Below are positions 1 through 15,524 of a stretch of DNA of 64,000 nt, in pieces; the first letter of the stretch is position 1, and each line of letters starts with the position of its first letter. Below the pieces are notes generated by a model. It searched no databases, had not been told where the DNA came from, and saw only the letters and a list, made by a program, of their open reading frames with translations. The stretch spans positions 4,421,453-4,485,452 of the forward strand of contig NC_135571.1 in the NCBI RefSeq assembly GCF_964340395.1. Direction: 5' to 3'. This stretch comes from Glandiceps talaboti (Eukaryota; Hemichordata; Enteropneusta; Spengelidae). Made by a program: the position numbers and the translations under genes.

Positions 1-991
1 AATTTCAATTTTTAAAAATCCATAACATACAAAATATTCAACTTTACATCTTGGAAGCATGTTGCTGGTATGTGACTGTATTTGAATATTTTGTAGCTTG
101 CATGTATAAAAAGTAAAACACTTCACTGAACCACCATGGCCATTTTTATGCACGCTTGATATAGAATAGCGCCCTCAACAAACAAAATACAAAATACTTT
201 TGTTTTTGTCATGCTGGTCTTGCTACCCTGAAGTTTCAATATACTTTAATCATAAGAGGTTATTCCCAATATGAAAATTATTCTTTCATTATTAGACTTG
301 GTTATAAAATTGCTGTATTTTCACTTCCCTCAATCTTTTGCCCTAAAAACTGGGAGATGTCTGTAATAACCAAGGTCAAATTAGGATTGAAATTTGGTTG
401 TCGAAAGCAGTTGGTTGTTGTAATTGGTATACACCCTAATCTCTTTTCATATTTCCCTCTTCTCTGCTTGTCCCCTGATATTGCGAAATTCTCTAATTTA
501 CCTGGCTAACCTGTCCTAGATTTAGTTTCCAAAATGGTGGGAATGAATTTACTCTCCCAAGTAACAAATGGAAATAGTTGTGAAAGAATTCTAAATAGCA
601 TTGCAAGATGATTATGGATTTACATACATCCATGACGTCAGTAAAACATAGAAGTAGTACTAAATAGTTCTTGTTACACGGTTTACTTCTAATAATGTGA
701 GTAATATTTCACCAATCCAGGTTGCCAGGCTATGTCAAACTTTTCGTTTGCTGGCTTTACTGCAAAGTGGCGTAGTGAAGATGACGTGGCTGTAAAGCTG
801 ACGTAATTGGTATACCCCCTAATCCCTTTTTTCATATTACCCTCTTCTCTGCTTGTCCCTTGATATTGAGAGATTCTCTAATATATTTGGCGATTAACCT
901 GTCCTGCTCTTGTTACACATAAGTAATTTACAACCCTTAACAAGAACTACTTATCACTAGCATTGACTTTGATACATGATATCTGCCTTAC
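1..991. other. STK33 intron 5 (left part) with a 100 bp direct duplication
   Basis: No exon continuing the kinase after MYM was found here on the minus strand. Two diverged direct copies are visible at about 420-523 and 804-905. Both begin AATTGGTATAC and share the CTCTTCTCTGCTTGTCCC stretch, about 383 bases apart. Confidence 0.55.
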
Positions 992-4125
<3,134 letters not shown>

Positions 4126-4309
4126 CTGTAGTAGAAACAAGAGACAAGACTGGTCAATAAACCGATGTATACGACTTCAAATGAAATGGTAATAAAATAA
4201 CAGGTGAGTAGAATTATAAACTAGTGCCAGTGGTGTTGTAGCACAACTGACTGCACTGACATTACTTACAGTAGTTCAATGTTGCCATCAACATTATCAG
4301 AAAATCAAC

Positions 4310-4600
4310 AGTTACTTATTATTATCATGGTTGCTAAGGTAACTATCATGGTTTCTATGGAAATGGAGCATATTTTAACTCAGCAGTTGCTGTAGTAATT
4401 TTCATGGTTGCTAGGGAATTAGAACATAAATGTATGTAACTGCATTTGCTACAACCATTATCATGGTTGCTACGGAATCAGTATCAATTAACTCAGCAGT
4501 TGCTATTGCCATTATCATGGTTGCTAGGGAAATCAACAACGATTAGTTTACTGAGCAGTTGCTATAGCCATTATCACGGTTGCTAGGAAACTTCTGGAAT
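4310..4600. repeat. Minisatellite, 54-59 bp unit, about 5 copies
   Basis: GCAGTTGCTATAGCCATTAT followed by CATGGTTGCTAGG recurs at 4383, 4442, 4496 and 4555, with a partial unit before 4383. Confidence 0.8.
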
Positions 4601-5172
4601 GTACATGTTCTAGGAGCACCAACTAGTAGGACCATCGCTATCAATACAATACTGATACATATTATGTAAATGTAGGCTTCCAAATCATGCCATTTTTAAC
4701 TTTCTCAAGTACTTACAAGTAATGCATGTATGTTACTATAGGGAACTTGCAATCAAGACTGAGCATGCTCAGATGCAAAGGACTATGGGATTATCTGTGG
4801 TTATCGTAATACCTAATCTGGAGCTACCAATAAAAACTACCTCCCACAATGGTCAGGGTAACTATGAATTGATCATTTGTGGATGCAAACAATGTAACAG
4901 TATTGTTTACAATACCAATTCAATAGTGTTTATTATCACATTTCCCATGATACAACATTCAACATGGCAGGTTTGCAGGTTCCCTATTAATTCCACTCTT
5001 TTAAAACTGTCAATGAAGTCTCTCGTTACAATGTTTTATATGACATATTGTCGTACATTTCACTTGTTGTAAACCTACACTGCAAGACAAGTATTGTACA
5101 TTTATTGTATGCAGCATACGATCTACATTTGTATACATGTATGTACATATTTCTTTCTCATTACAGTTGTAC

Positions 5173-5490
5173 ATTTTCTTAACACTGGCCATACCTTCCC
5201 TCTCCCCTCCTCACCCTGTAAGACAACTAAGAAGGTTTGATAAACTTTTCACTTGTTACACACCCACCCTCCCCCAGACAAGCATGTACACATACACGTA
5301 CATATACATTGTAGCATATACCATTTCATACAAAATATATGAATCATAGCCGACATGTAATTGTAAATACTTGTATTGCTTTGGTTATAAATGTAGTTTC
5401 TTGACACTGGCCATAAAATCCACTCCAACCGCTAATCCTCACCCAATAAGACCTACAGATCGTTTGCTACACTTTTCACTTGTTACAAAT
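5173..5490. repeat. Diverged direct repeat, 226 bp spacing
   Basis: ACACTGGCCATA through CTTTTCACTTGTTACA occurs at 5173-5257 and again at 5399-5487. The 226 bp spacing equals the period of the array that follows and suggests a more diverged flank of the same array. Confidence 0.6.
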
Positions 5491-5599
5491 CAACAGTGGC
5501 ATTACACAGTGTAATGTCTACTACCTTGCTAACTGTGGAATTCAATATAGCAGTAGCGTACTCAATTCCTGATAACATGTTTACAGGAAAACAAAGGCT

Positions 5600-6705
5600 A
5601 CTGTTGTCCTGTGTATATACGCAATAGTTTGGTATTCACTAACTATTATTGTTACAGTTACCCTAAATAACACAACAAGGTCACAAATTATAAAATTTCG
5701 CTGTGATTTATCAAAGATGTAGATGCTCATTGTTTTAACATAAAATGACCTGGGTATAAATCAAATATATTTAGTTTGAAAGTGCTAAACTTGGCTTGTG
5801 GTGTGAAAATTGTTATACGCAGTCAATAGTTTAGTATTCACTGCACATACATACTATAGTTAGTCACCCTTTTAATGACATATTAAACAAATGTCAAGAA
5901 TTATAAACTCAAAAATGTTCCAATCTTGTGATTTACGAATGATGTAGACATTTGTTGCCATGACATAAAATGACCTGGGTATAAATCCAACATATTTAGT
6001 TTGAAAGTGCTAAACTTGGCTTGTGGTGTGAAAATTGTTATACGCAGTCAATAGTTTAGTATTCACTGCACATACATACTATAGTTAGTCACCCTTTTAA
6101 TGACATATTAAACAAATGTCAAGAATTATAAACTCAAAAATGTTCCAATCTTGTGATTTACGAATGATGTAGACATTTGTTGCCATGACATAAAATGACC
6201 TGGGTATAAATCCAACATATTTAGTTTGAAAGTGCTAAACTTGGCTTGTGGTGTGAAAATTGTTATACGCAGTCAATAGTTTAGTATTCACTGCACATAC
6301 ATACTATAGTTAGTCACCCTTTTAATGACATATTAAACAAATGTCAAGAATTATAAACTCAAAAATGTTCCAATCTTGTGATTTACAAATGATGTAGACA
6401 TTTGTTGTCATGACATTAAATGACCTGGGTATAAATCCAATATATTTTGTTTGAAAGTGCTTGGCTTGTGGTGTGAAAATTGTTATGCGCAATCAATAGT
6501 TTGGTATTGATACTATTGTTACAGTCGCCCTAAATGACACAAAAAAGGTCAAGAATTATAAATGCCAAAATTTTCTGATTTCTTTGTTACTAATGAACGA
6601 CGTAGATCCTTGTTGTGATGAAAAAGACTGACTAGAGTATAAATTCCATATATTTTGTTTGAAAGCATTAACTTGGTTTGTGGTATGAAAACTATTATAA
6701 AACAG
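5600..6705. repeat. 225 bp tandem satellite-like array
   Basis: ATGACCTGGGTATAAAT recurs at about 5745, 5970, 6195 and 6420, exactly 225 bases apart. The two central units are virtually identical, while the left (from ~5600) and right (to ~6705) units are diverged. A lone fragment of the unit occurs at 40606-40700. No coding potential. Confidence 0.92.
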
Positions 6706-7859
6706 GGCACTGAACTTTCGTGTCTTGATATTTGGCAAATTTCCACCAAGAATTTTTTGTTTTGCTTTCATAGAATCATACAAACACAATGAAATATCCT
6801 ACACATGTAGACACTTTTAAATCAACTTCACTTTGCCAGGTTTAAATAAGAATTGCTTATTATTCATTTCACTTTTTGTAAAGTTCTGTTATCCGTTCTA
6901 GTGTCACCTTCACATACTTGGACAAACATGTATCGCCTCTAGCAATGTTGATTGTACTAAAATTGTTTCTACAGGTGGGACTAGTCTATGTTTGTCTTTT
7001 TTGTCATTGTACAGAATTCCCTGGTGTACACTTGACTCTAGATGGCGCCAGACGTATAGAGCCAAACCACATGTGTACATATGTATAGTAGCATTGGGAA
7101 CTCCTTTTCTTAAGGCCAGGGTTTCAATCCCAGGTTCTCATATTAGTGTTATCTTATCAGTGGAGATAAAAATAGCATTATAACGATGAAGATATTGGCA
7201 AATAGCTGTTAAAAACAACTACTCCACACTTTCTTGCAAGCTCCTTCTAAGGAATTTGTTTAAAATTTTGTAAAATTCTTTGCTTCAACCAGCATGTATC
7301 TATTGTCTAACAGATTTATAGTTTCATTCCCGCTCGATATTACAACCTACTTTTCACATTAGAGGTACTTTCAAAATTAGCTACATTCCTGAATCATTCT
7401 TTTATTGAGGACAAACCTTTCTATAGTTTTGCCAGACAACTGTATATATGACCTAATTAACCTTGATGATTTTATTCCTACATCATTTATAAAAAGTTTG
7501 TCATAGAAGATGAAATTAAAGTGTATACAATATACTGACCTCTGTGAAGTCATTTTGTTGTTTGATGTTTGTTTTTCAATTTTTGATGAAAACATTAATT
7601 ATCTATGATAAATGTCTCGCTTTTTCAATACCTGTTAATTTTATAATTTACCAGTAATGTTTAGAGGTGTTTTTTTTATCCAACATGGATTTCTCCCACA
7701 TACATGAATAATCAATTAATGATCACTGCATTCACTTTTTTTTCTTCAAGTTTTCATTAAATCTTGTAATTTCTTCCACATATACAAATATATGTAGAGT
7801 AACTCTTGTGAAGTTAAGTCTAGTCTAGACTAGTCTAGTTTTGTTTTGTGTTGTTTCTT

Positions 7860-8885
7860 TTTGATGAATTTAAATTTGTGATGAAGCACAAAACCTCTAG
7901 CTTCAACATAGAATGTGTCTCAGTTTCATCAGACAACAATAGATTTGTATCAAAATTAGAAACTGCAGAATTTGCTTTTCTTGTTGAACACAAAATTCAA
8001 AATCTTTAATCAAAACTTCAGTTCCTCAATCAAACTGGTGTATGCAGAACAAAATGTATCACTCAACATCTTAAAACAAACTGACAGGCAAAGTGGTCTA
8101 TTTATATCAAGCAAATGAGATTTTAGTTCCCTTACACGAATCCAAATTCCTTCACCAAAATGTCAATGTTTTAATGAAACTGGTGTTTGCTTACTGAGTA
8201 TATCGTTCAACACCTTGACCAAATGTACTGATGTAGATTTTCACACTCAATTTTTTCACCACTTGTAAGTTGAGTTGAAAAACTTTCATTAAGAGTTTAA
8301 ATACACATCAACACACACTGATAAAATGTGTGCTGTGTGCTAACAGGTGACCAAGTTTACAGACAACACAGATTTATACCAAAATTAGAGAACTCTATTT
8401 GTTTCCACTTGTATTTTGAGTTTAAAAACTTTCACTAAAATTGTTCATACACATCAACACACACTGATAAAACGTGTGCTGGGACGTGTGCTAATAGAAT
8501 GTGACCAAATTTACAGGCAACATAAATTCATATCAGAATTAGAAAAATAAGTTTTCTCCCCATTGTAATTTGAGTTAAGAAACATTCATTGTGACTTTAT
8601 CCCTTCAAAGCCTGACACCGTACAATGTATATTTAGGGTGTAATTACATAGAGTTACAAAAACCAAGTCATTAAAGGGACATACTCTGTCAACACACTTC
8701 GATAAAATGTGAGCTAGAATATGACCAATTTTACACACAACATAGATCTTTACCAAAATTCACAAAGTAGATTTTATCTCACTTATCATTTGCATTGAAA
8801 AATTTTCCTTGAGACTTTGCTTAAGTACTCAGTAAATACACGTCTGATAAAATGTGTGCTATAGAATGAATCTAGCGACAGTCTC
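7860..8885. repeat. Diverged tandem array, ~147-153 bp unit
   Basis: ACATCAACACACACTGATAA recurs at 8304 and 8451 (147 bp). Related CTGATAAAATGTGTGCT or TCGATAAAATGTGAGC blocks lie at about 8698 and 8843, and weaker units extend left to about 7860. Each unit also has ACCAAAATTAGA-like and TTTCATTAA-like blocks. Confidence 0.7.
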
Positions 8886-9399
8886 CCAAAATTTACATGT
8901 AAACATGCACTGCACACTACGCAAACTAGTAGTTGGTTGCCAAATACCTGGCCTAAAAAAGTCAAACCAACAAACACCAAAAGATCAATTACCTCAATAT
9001 TGGTACATTCATCTCCCGACATTCCTGTCCACATTGACAAAAAAGGTTCCCTGAGTAACTTCAAATTTACGAATCCGTTTCCCTCTAATCAAATCATTAC
9101 CAGCTGATTAGCATTCCCTGAGATTGTGTTCGGAATTCCCACTCTGTGTTTAGGTGAAAACTTGCATCTATTCAATTCCTCAGCGTTTGTACACTGCACT
9201 GGTCTGTATACTAATACTGTCCCTTTGCAGTGTTTGGTGTACTAGGGATTCGATTACAGAACAACAAAAGAGGCTAAGCGATTGGGGAATTACTATACAT
9301 TGAATAGTCTCTGGTCTTTTCAACTCACCCATGTTCATATTACCTGGAGTGTTCCGTATAACAATCACAATCACAGTACAAGGTGAGAGTTACCGCCTG

Positions 9400-9790
9400 A
9401 CTCAATTTTTTTTACACCGATATCGGTCACGCCAGGTGCAGGTTAGCCCGACTCACATTTTTAACTTTGATGTCGGTCATGTCAGGTGAAGGTAACTGGT
9501 TATATATCGAATCAAATTTTTAACACAGATATCGGTTACGTCAGATGTGGGTTATAGAAATTATTACCACAGATATCAGTCACATCAAGTGTGCCCTCTA
9601 AGCCAATATGACATGCCACTGACGCACACAATTTGTAGTGATGCACCAATCAGTCATGTCGGGTGCAGGTTATGGCCTGACTAAACTTTTTAACACCGAT
9701 ATCGGTCACGTCAAGTATGGATTATTATCACCCAAGACTCAAATTTTATATTCTGATATCAGTCATTTCAAGTTCTTAACATTAACCATA
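9400..9790. repeat. Minisatellite (ACCGATATCGGTCACGTCA), split by a MITE
   Basis: Variants of GATATCGGTCACGTCAGGTG recur at about 9419, 9471, 9530, 9571, 9650, 9698 and 9756, spaced roughly 50-65 bp. The array is interrupted at 9587-9650 by a truncated family A MITE. Confidence 0.7.
9587..9650 (+). mobile_element. Truncated family A MITE inside minisatellite
   Basis: AAGTGTGCCCTCTAAGCCAA followed by the family A body up to GATGCACCAAT. The first base pair of the terminus is altered and the 3' half is missing. Confidence 0.7.
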
Positions 9791-10487
9791 AAACTTGGCT
9801 TGACATACTAGCTGTAAAGAACAACATAATTGTCAAGTCAGATAGTATAATATATTGGAAATTAATTTTCCATAAAATCCTCCTTTATGTTATTAGGATT
9901 CCCCAACCTTAGTAAAAATACTGTGGGTGATTTCAAATGTTATCTATGCCGGGAGAACACAGCATTTGAGAGTATAATCAGTGTCTCTCATTCAGAGAGG
10001 ACTCAACAGCTGAATATAGCAATACGACAACTCATACAGTGACTCAGTGGGACTAATTTCTGTGGACAAACCTTTTGTGCATATTCAGCTAAAATAAATC
10101 TAGCGCCGTAAAACTTGCCTGAAAAATCCAGTCGTTGTTTCCACTTCTTATGTAATATGGTGTAGGTAGTGAGTGGTTACACTATGATAAGTAGACCACC
10201 ATATGATTACAATATACAACCAGTTACAATTTACACTGATGGGGTCACTCCATGTATAATAATCCACACTGTGTAATCTCCAACATTTAATTCAGTTATA
10301 CTTTAGTTTCCTACATTATACTTGACCATGACCTGATCAATTTAACTTTTTTCCTTTTGATGTGTCATAGGTCTTTGTCAAACTTGACCTTGGTAAACCT
10401 TATGTGTGTTTGCATGTGTCACAGTACTCTGGAGGGTCTATAATGTCATAGTACTCTATATTTTGTGATGGGGAGGTATAATTATAT

Positions 10488-10623
10488 TGCTTCTCAACAT
10501 TTTTCTTAATTCAGCCAGAAAATACTAGTAACCTAAGGGCTTTGTCACTAATCTCTAATGACACAGCCCTTTCGGTCACTCATATTTTCCTTGGCTGAAG
10601 AAAACTATTGGGGAGTAGGTAAT
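10488..10623. mobile_element. Palindromic MITE (family C), copy 1
   Basis: The left half (TTTTTCTTAATTCAGCCAG, then AACCTAAGGGCTTTGTCAC) is the inverse of the right half (CAGCCCTTTCGGTCACTCAT, then TTCCTTGGCTGAAG). The whole element could fold into one hairpin. It matches 21193-21342. Confidence 0.8.
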
Positions 10624-11104
10624 ACCTAATTAACCAGTATATATACAGTATGTACATGACTCAAAATAACATAATTGTGAAGTCCAATGAAAACACAATA
10701 ATCTATATTTACACGGTACAAGTAAGAGTAACAACAACAAAAGATACATTTTTAAAGTGTGTAGCATGTTATAAGTACTGCACAAGTTGCCATAGTAACA
10801 AACAAAACACAATCACGTACATATGGTCTCTAAAAAAAACGCTTTATTTTTTTAAAATACATTGCTACTGTCCAGACATAACGTCAATACACGTAATTTA
10901 TGTCCCTCCCCCCTTTCCCCCCAGGCAGTTTTCTATAAATCATGATTACAATGACATAATCTATTTTACTTCACAGTGTTACTATAGACTATTAAAGTAT
11001 AAATTACCATACTAAGGTCACTTGACTTGTCCTTCCCCTTTGCATGTTTTGAAAGTTTAGATACCAGTGTTTTCATCACCTGTTTTTTCAATGCACATTC
11101 AATG

Positions 11105-11345
11105 TTTTTGTTAAGTCACATAAGTGTGGATAGTACGTAAAATCTACCTGAGTATCCCCCCCCCCCCCCCCCCCCCCGGTCATTTACCAGCGTTGTCTAC
11201 CAGTGTTTTTGTTAAGGGTGGTAAGTAGGTAAAATCTACCTGAGTACCTCTGTCATTTACCAGAGTTCTCTACCAGTGTTTTTGTTAAAGGTGGTAAGTA
11301 GGTAAAATCTACCTAAGTTCTCCAGTCATATTACTGGGGTTCCCA
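11105..11345. repeat. ~79-92 bp tandem repeat with poly-C tract
   Basis: TTTTTGTTAAG...GTAAAATCTACCT recurs at about 11106, 11203 and 11280. The first unit is interrupted by a pure C run at 11156-11177. The same motif appears inside the MITE at 43987-44421. Confidence 0.7.
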
Positions 11346-12109
11346 CCAGTATTACAGTAATAATGCATGAAAAACTATGCCATTTTTACCACATTTCCCC
11401 ATTTCTGTTACCTGGATCCCCAGCCCTTAGAAAAAACACTTGTATTACATGCATAGACCATCCTATACTATGAAAATCACTGCCTACACATACACAGTTA
11501 CACACAAATATTTGTATTCAGGGCCCTCATGAAGCTCTCGTACTTGCTACCTGTATGTTAAATTTCAACTACTAAGGTCAAATCGATTCACACCTTCTAA
11601 ATCCCTGATTGTCATACTCTAACACTACTGACTGATAACAAGGAGTTGATTATCACATAGACCCTAAACATCACATAGACCCTACCATTATCACCTGCTG
11701 CCCAAATCTAACATTTCCCAAGATCAACACTAGGGGTGCTAATCCTACACATGTCAAACACTGTGTCAACATTTTGACAGCTATGATAGATCTAGTACAA
11801 TCAATTACTTGTAGTTCAAGTCTATTATCATCCTAAGAGTGTGACTTCCCCTGATAGCCTACCAAACTATCACCTAACAACCACTTGTTATATCTGTGTC
11901 TACAAATATTTGCAGAACAATTGATAACTATGTCTCAACAATAACACAGTTGTACCAACAAATCAAATTTATTGTTATCAAACAAACTGGACAATGACCT
12001 GATTTGACCTAACCTGATATGGTGGACATTTTCCTTTCCTCCATTCTATCTTCTAGTTATACATATTTTCACACTTTTTGTGTCCTAACTAAACAACCAT
12101 GTGTTTAAA

Positions 12110-12838
12110 TTTGAAAGTAGACCAGTATTGGGTTAGCTCAGTGATATCACAGTGACTTTACAAGTGTTAACACCAGGCTGGCTCTAACACATCACCAGCA
12201 TGTATTCAACTGAAAGTACAATGTTGAACACTAGATGAGCCCAGTGCTGACACCAAGCTCACACTACAACATCACGCAGTGTTTTGTTTAAGATCTTGGA
12301 ACCCTGGTAACAGGAACGGTGAAATCTGGTAAAACTGGCATAGTTTCCCATACATTATATCCTGTGAAATGATGAGGATTGGGTATATATTTTGGATTTT
12401 TAATTTATAAAACAATTTTATCACGGGCTTCCTACTTGAAAAATCATTGTGATGGTAGGTACTAGGTACATCCAGTTAGTAACATATGCTGGTATGGTGT
12501 TAGTGCTAGCTTGGTGGTAAGCAGTGGGCTAATGTATGCTGGTGACAGCTATTTCACAGGAGTTCACTACTAATATTATGGTATACATGTAATGTATGGG
12601 AAACTATGCCAGTTTGACCAGATTTCCCTCTTTGTATCATCAGGGTTCCAAGACCCTAAAAAAACACTGGCTGATGATTTAGTGCCAGCCAGGTGTTAGC
12701 ACTGAGCACATCTAGTGTTCAACATTGCACTTTCAGTTGGTAATACATGCTGGTGATGTATTAGTGCCAGCCTGGTGTTAACACTCGTAAAGTCACTGTG
12801 ATATCACTGACCTAACCCAATACTAGTCCACTTTCAAA
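12110..12838. mobile_element. Large foldback (inverted repeat) element, ~730 bp
   Basis: The left arm (about 12110-12362) and right arm (about 12580-12838) are inverted copies over ~255 bp. Shared blocks in order from the outside are TTTGAAAGT, AGTATTGGGTTAG, CAGTGATATCACAGTGACTT, GTGTTAACACCAGGCTGGC, ATGTTGAACACTAGAT, CTTGGAACCCTG and GGCATAGTTTCCCATACATT. The spacer (~217 bp) holds dispersed repeat family B. It is probably a non-autonomous DNA transposon with long TIRs; no target duplication was identified. Confidence 0.88.
12370..12460 (+). repeat. Dispersed repeat family B, copy 2 (inside foldback spacer)
   Basis: GATGAGGATTGGGTATATAT, then TTTTGGATTTTTAATTTA and GGCTTCCTAC, matches the copies at 2375 and 51748. 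It occupies the single-stranded spacer of the large inverted repeat at 12110-12838. Confidence 0.6.
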
Positions 12839-13309
12839 GTTTTTCGTTAAGCTGTCAATGCATAGCTTTAAAGTTTCAAGTTCTCGTACCTGACAGTTTC
12901 CAATCTGACTGACAGCTTTCCAGTGACCTTTGACACCTGACCTCATTGTAACTTAATTGATATAAAGTAGTTTGTATATATAGACATTGTACCAATATTG
13001 GTTATCACTAATAATGAACTTTAAAATAGCATTTTATTGACACACTTCTTAAATAGGTTAATTTGATCTAGCTTACACAGATACACAGGTGAACAAAGAA
13101 GGTATTAAAAGGTACTTAGTTCCGCAGATCAAAACAAGTGTGGCACTGCTACTGGTTCAAATATTTGAAACTGGGCCTACATTCACTTGGACTACTTGAC
13201 CCATGGAACAGGAGGGACATTCAATAACCTGAACCCTACACATCAGTTATAAATATACATTGATTTTAACACCGCTTATATCTCAAATTATCCTTACTGA
13301 AGTCATCTG

Positions 13310-13326
13310 CCCCCCCCCCCCCCCCC
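13310..13326. repeat. Poly-C tract
   Basis: A homopolymer run of about 17 C, one of three long C runs in the window. Confidence 0.95.
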
Positions 13327-13842
13327 ATCTTGCCCTTGAAGTGTAGGATGTCCAGATATTGCTTTCTGTGTTAGTTGTATCAACCAGAGCCAGTGAACGG
13401 TAATATGCAATGTGCTGTATATACATGTTCAATGTCAATACATTACTACTTTTAGGGACTGTGGTATTAAATAATACCTGCACTTTTTGCACTAATGTGT
13501 GTGCACATTGGTGTAGGTTCAATTCGGTATGTCTTAAATTGGATCGGGAAACTTATTATCAAAATGACTAGGTAACCCAGGAAGGCGTCTAATTTACTGC
13601 TACCACTAATTAGACAATCTTATACTCATAGTTACAGGTACATTGGATCTCTTGAAACCAAAATAGGTTGCTGAAAGATTTCATTGCGTCACTCAAATAG
13701 AATGTACATTTGTAAAAGCATAATAAATTAAAATTTCTATGATGGAAATTATTCCACATGGATATTGAAATGGTGGGAAATTTGACAAAACTTTTGACTA
13801 AACTAATTTCACCTAGCTAAAGTACAAATTTAACTGTACGGT

Positions 13843-13995
13843 CAGTGTGTCCTCTAAGCCAATTTGACATGCCACTGATGCACACAATTTCTAGTGATGC
13901 ACCAAAATTTGGTGTTCCCCTATCTCAAACTATGTGTTGACCAGTGTGCCTTCTAAGCCAATCTGAGGTGCTACTGATGTACATATGTATAAATT
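13843..13995 (+). mobile_element. Dimeric family A MITE (2nd unit truncated)
   Basis: The first unit, 13843-13941 (99 bp), runs from CAGTGTGTCCTCTAAGCC to TATGTGTTGAC and is joined directly to a second CAGTGTGCCTTCTAAGCC unit at 13942. The same junction and the same 99 bp first unit occur at 27965-28063, so this is a head-to-tail dimer subfamily. Confidence 0.82.
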
Positions 13996-14085
13996 TTAGG
14001 TCAGATATCTCTCTCTAACTCTAAGTCTTGTGGTTATCAGTGTTCAAATGGTTAGCTCATATATACACAAAAATGTACATCTTAC

Positions 14086-14384
14086 CCTTGCAATCTAGGT
14101 CAAAACTTGCGAAGCACGAATGGGTTTGATTAAAATCAACCAGATTGGTACGCACGAAGGAACATGATGTTCAGTCGTTTCTACCGAGCAGCGCCAGTTT
14201 TCTCCTGATACCTGTTTCTGCCTGCCGATACTCTGCGGCTCAAGGGTGCTTCACGGTGGTGAAATTTACATGTATAATTCCACATAAATTTTGATTTGAA
14301 GTATCGGTATATATATGTATATCATTATCAGAATTTCTTATAATTTGCGTTATGTTTGACGTAAATTGTATGCATTTCTGTCTG
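14086..14384 (-). other. Candidate 5' noncoding exon (possibly STK33)
   Basis: On the minus strand a good donor AAGG|GTAAGA ends an exon-like segment at 14086. The sequence from about 14100 to 14260 is richer in CpG than its surroundings. A possible acceptor CTTCTACTTCAG lies near 14385, and a further donor-like GTAAGT lies at about 14419. It would suit a 5' UTR exon splicing to 4125, but nothing in the sequence proves the link. Confidence 0.25.
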
Positions 14385-15524
14385 AAGTAGAAGAAATGAC
14401 TTGACAATGTAATACTTACTATTAGAAGTAGCAGCAAGTCAACGCAGAGTAGATTTGTACAGCTGACTCCGTCAAACGAGAAATAGAACCTAAAGAGAAA
14501 GAGAGCAACTTTGTAACTGGTACTAGCCGAGTCAGTCTACAATGTATATGCTTCACTTAGAGTCTTAATGACCCATCTCAAGTTCTGACAATAAATAAAA
14601 CTTGCACCGACAGAACAAACTAAATCTTTTGTTTTCTCTCAAAGCATTCTTTCAATAACAGGGTATTACTGTCAGGGACTGAAGTTACTGTATAATTTGT
14701 GTGTTTATATCATTCTTTCTCCGATATGAAAGATGAGAATGAAATTGTCGTATTCTCACGAACTGTCTGTGGCCAAGTCATTACTTGTATGCCTTTTACA
14801 TACCACTGCAGTCTGGGTTCAAACCAGCCCAGAGTTGACCGAGTTTGATAAAATTTCTCAGATCTACATTTGTATATATGTAAGAAGGGTGATTCTCGGT
14901 TTGACCCTTAGTAACTGAACGCATATTTTCATCGGATACTGTGGTTTCTTCCTGCTTTTACACTCGGGGCACTCGGGCGCTGCACAAATTGCGACTATAT
15001 TTGAATTTTAAAATTTAATCCGGATTAATGAAGTTTATATTATTAACTGTTCTACATCTGTGGTTTTGGTCCACTCTTCACTAACTTAACATCAACATAC
15101 AAGTTTACATATCAGCCAATATTTCGTAAATTTCAACAAAATTAACATAACGTTCAACTTTCCACAGCAATTTTCATTATAAATATATCTACTTTTCATA
15201 CTCTCTGTATGCAATATAGTCGATTTGATGCACTACCAAACAACAACAATTTCTTGAGACCTACCTACCCCGCTACAAAAATGTGATGTTCCTCTATCCC
15301 TTCACTATATCATGGCTCAAAATAATATTGACCCACAACAACAATTTCTCGAGACCTAACAAAATTTTCTGTTCCCCTATCATGGGCATGGCTAGTCTAG
15401 TTCCTGTACAGTATTTATTACCATTTATACCTCCACTCACGGCATATAGTCAAAGTCGTTACTCTACAACTTAAGTCCTGAGATGCATGAGATGCAATTT
15501 AATGCAATTTAGAGAACTTCTTGA

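Noticed and set aside
1-991. Next STK33 exon (APE motif, DIWS)
   Set aside because: No minus-strand match to the expected motifs with flanking AG/GT was found.
7080-7140. tRNA-like B box GGGTTTCAATCCC
   Set aside because: Isolated motif without an A box at the right distance or a SINE body.
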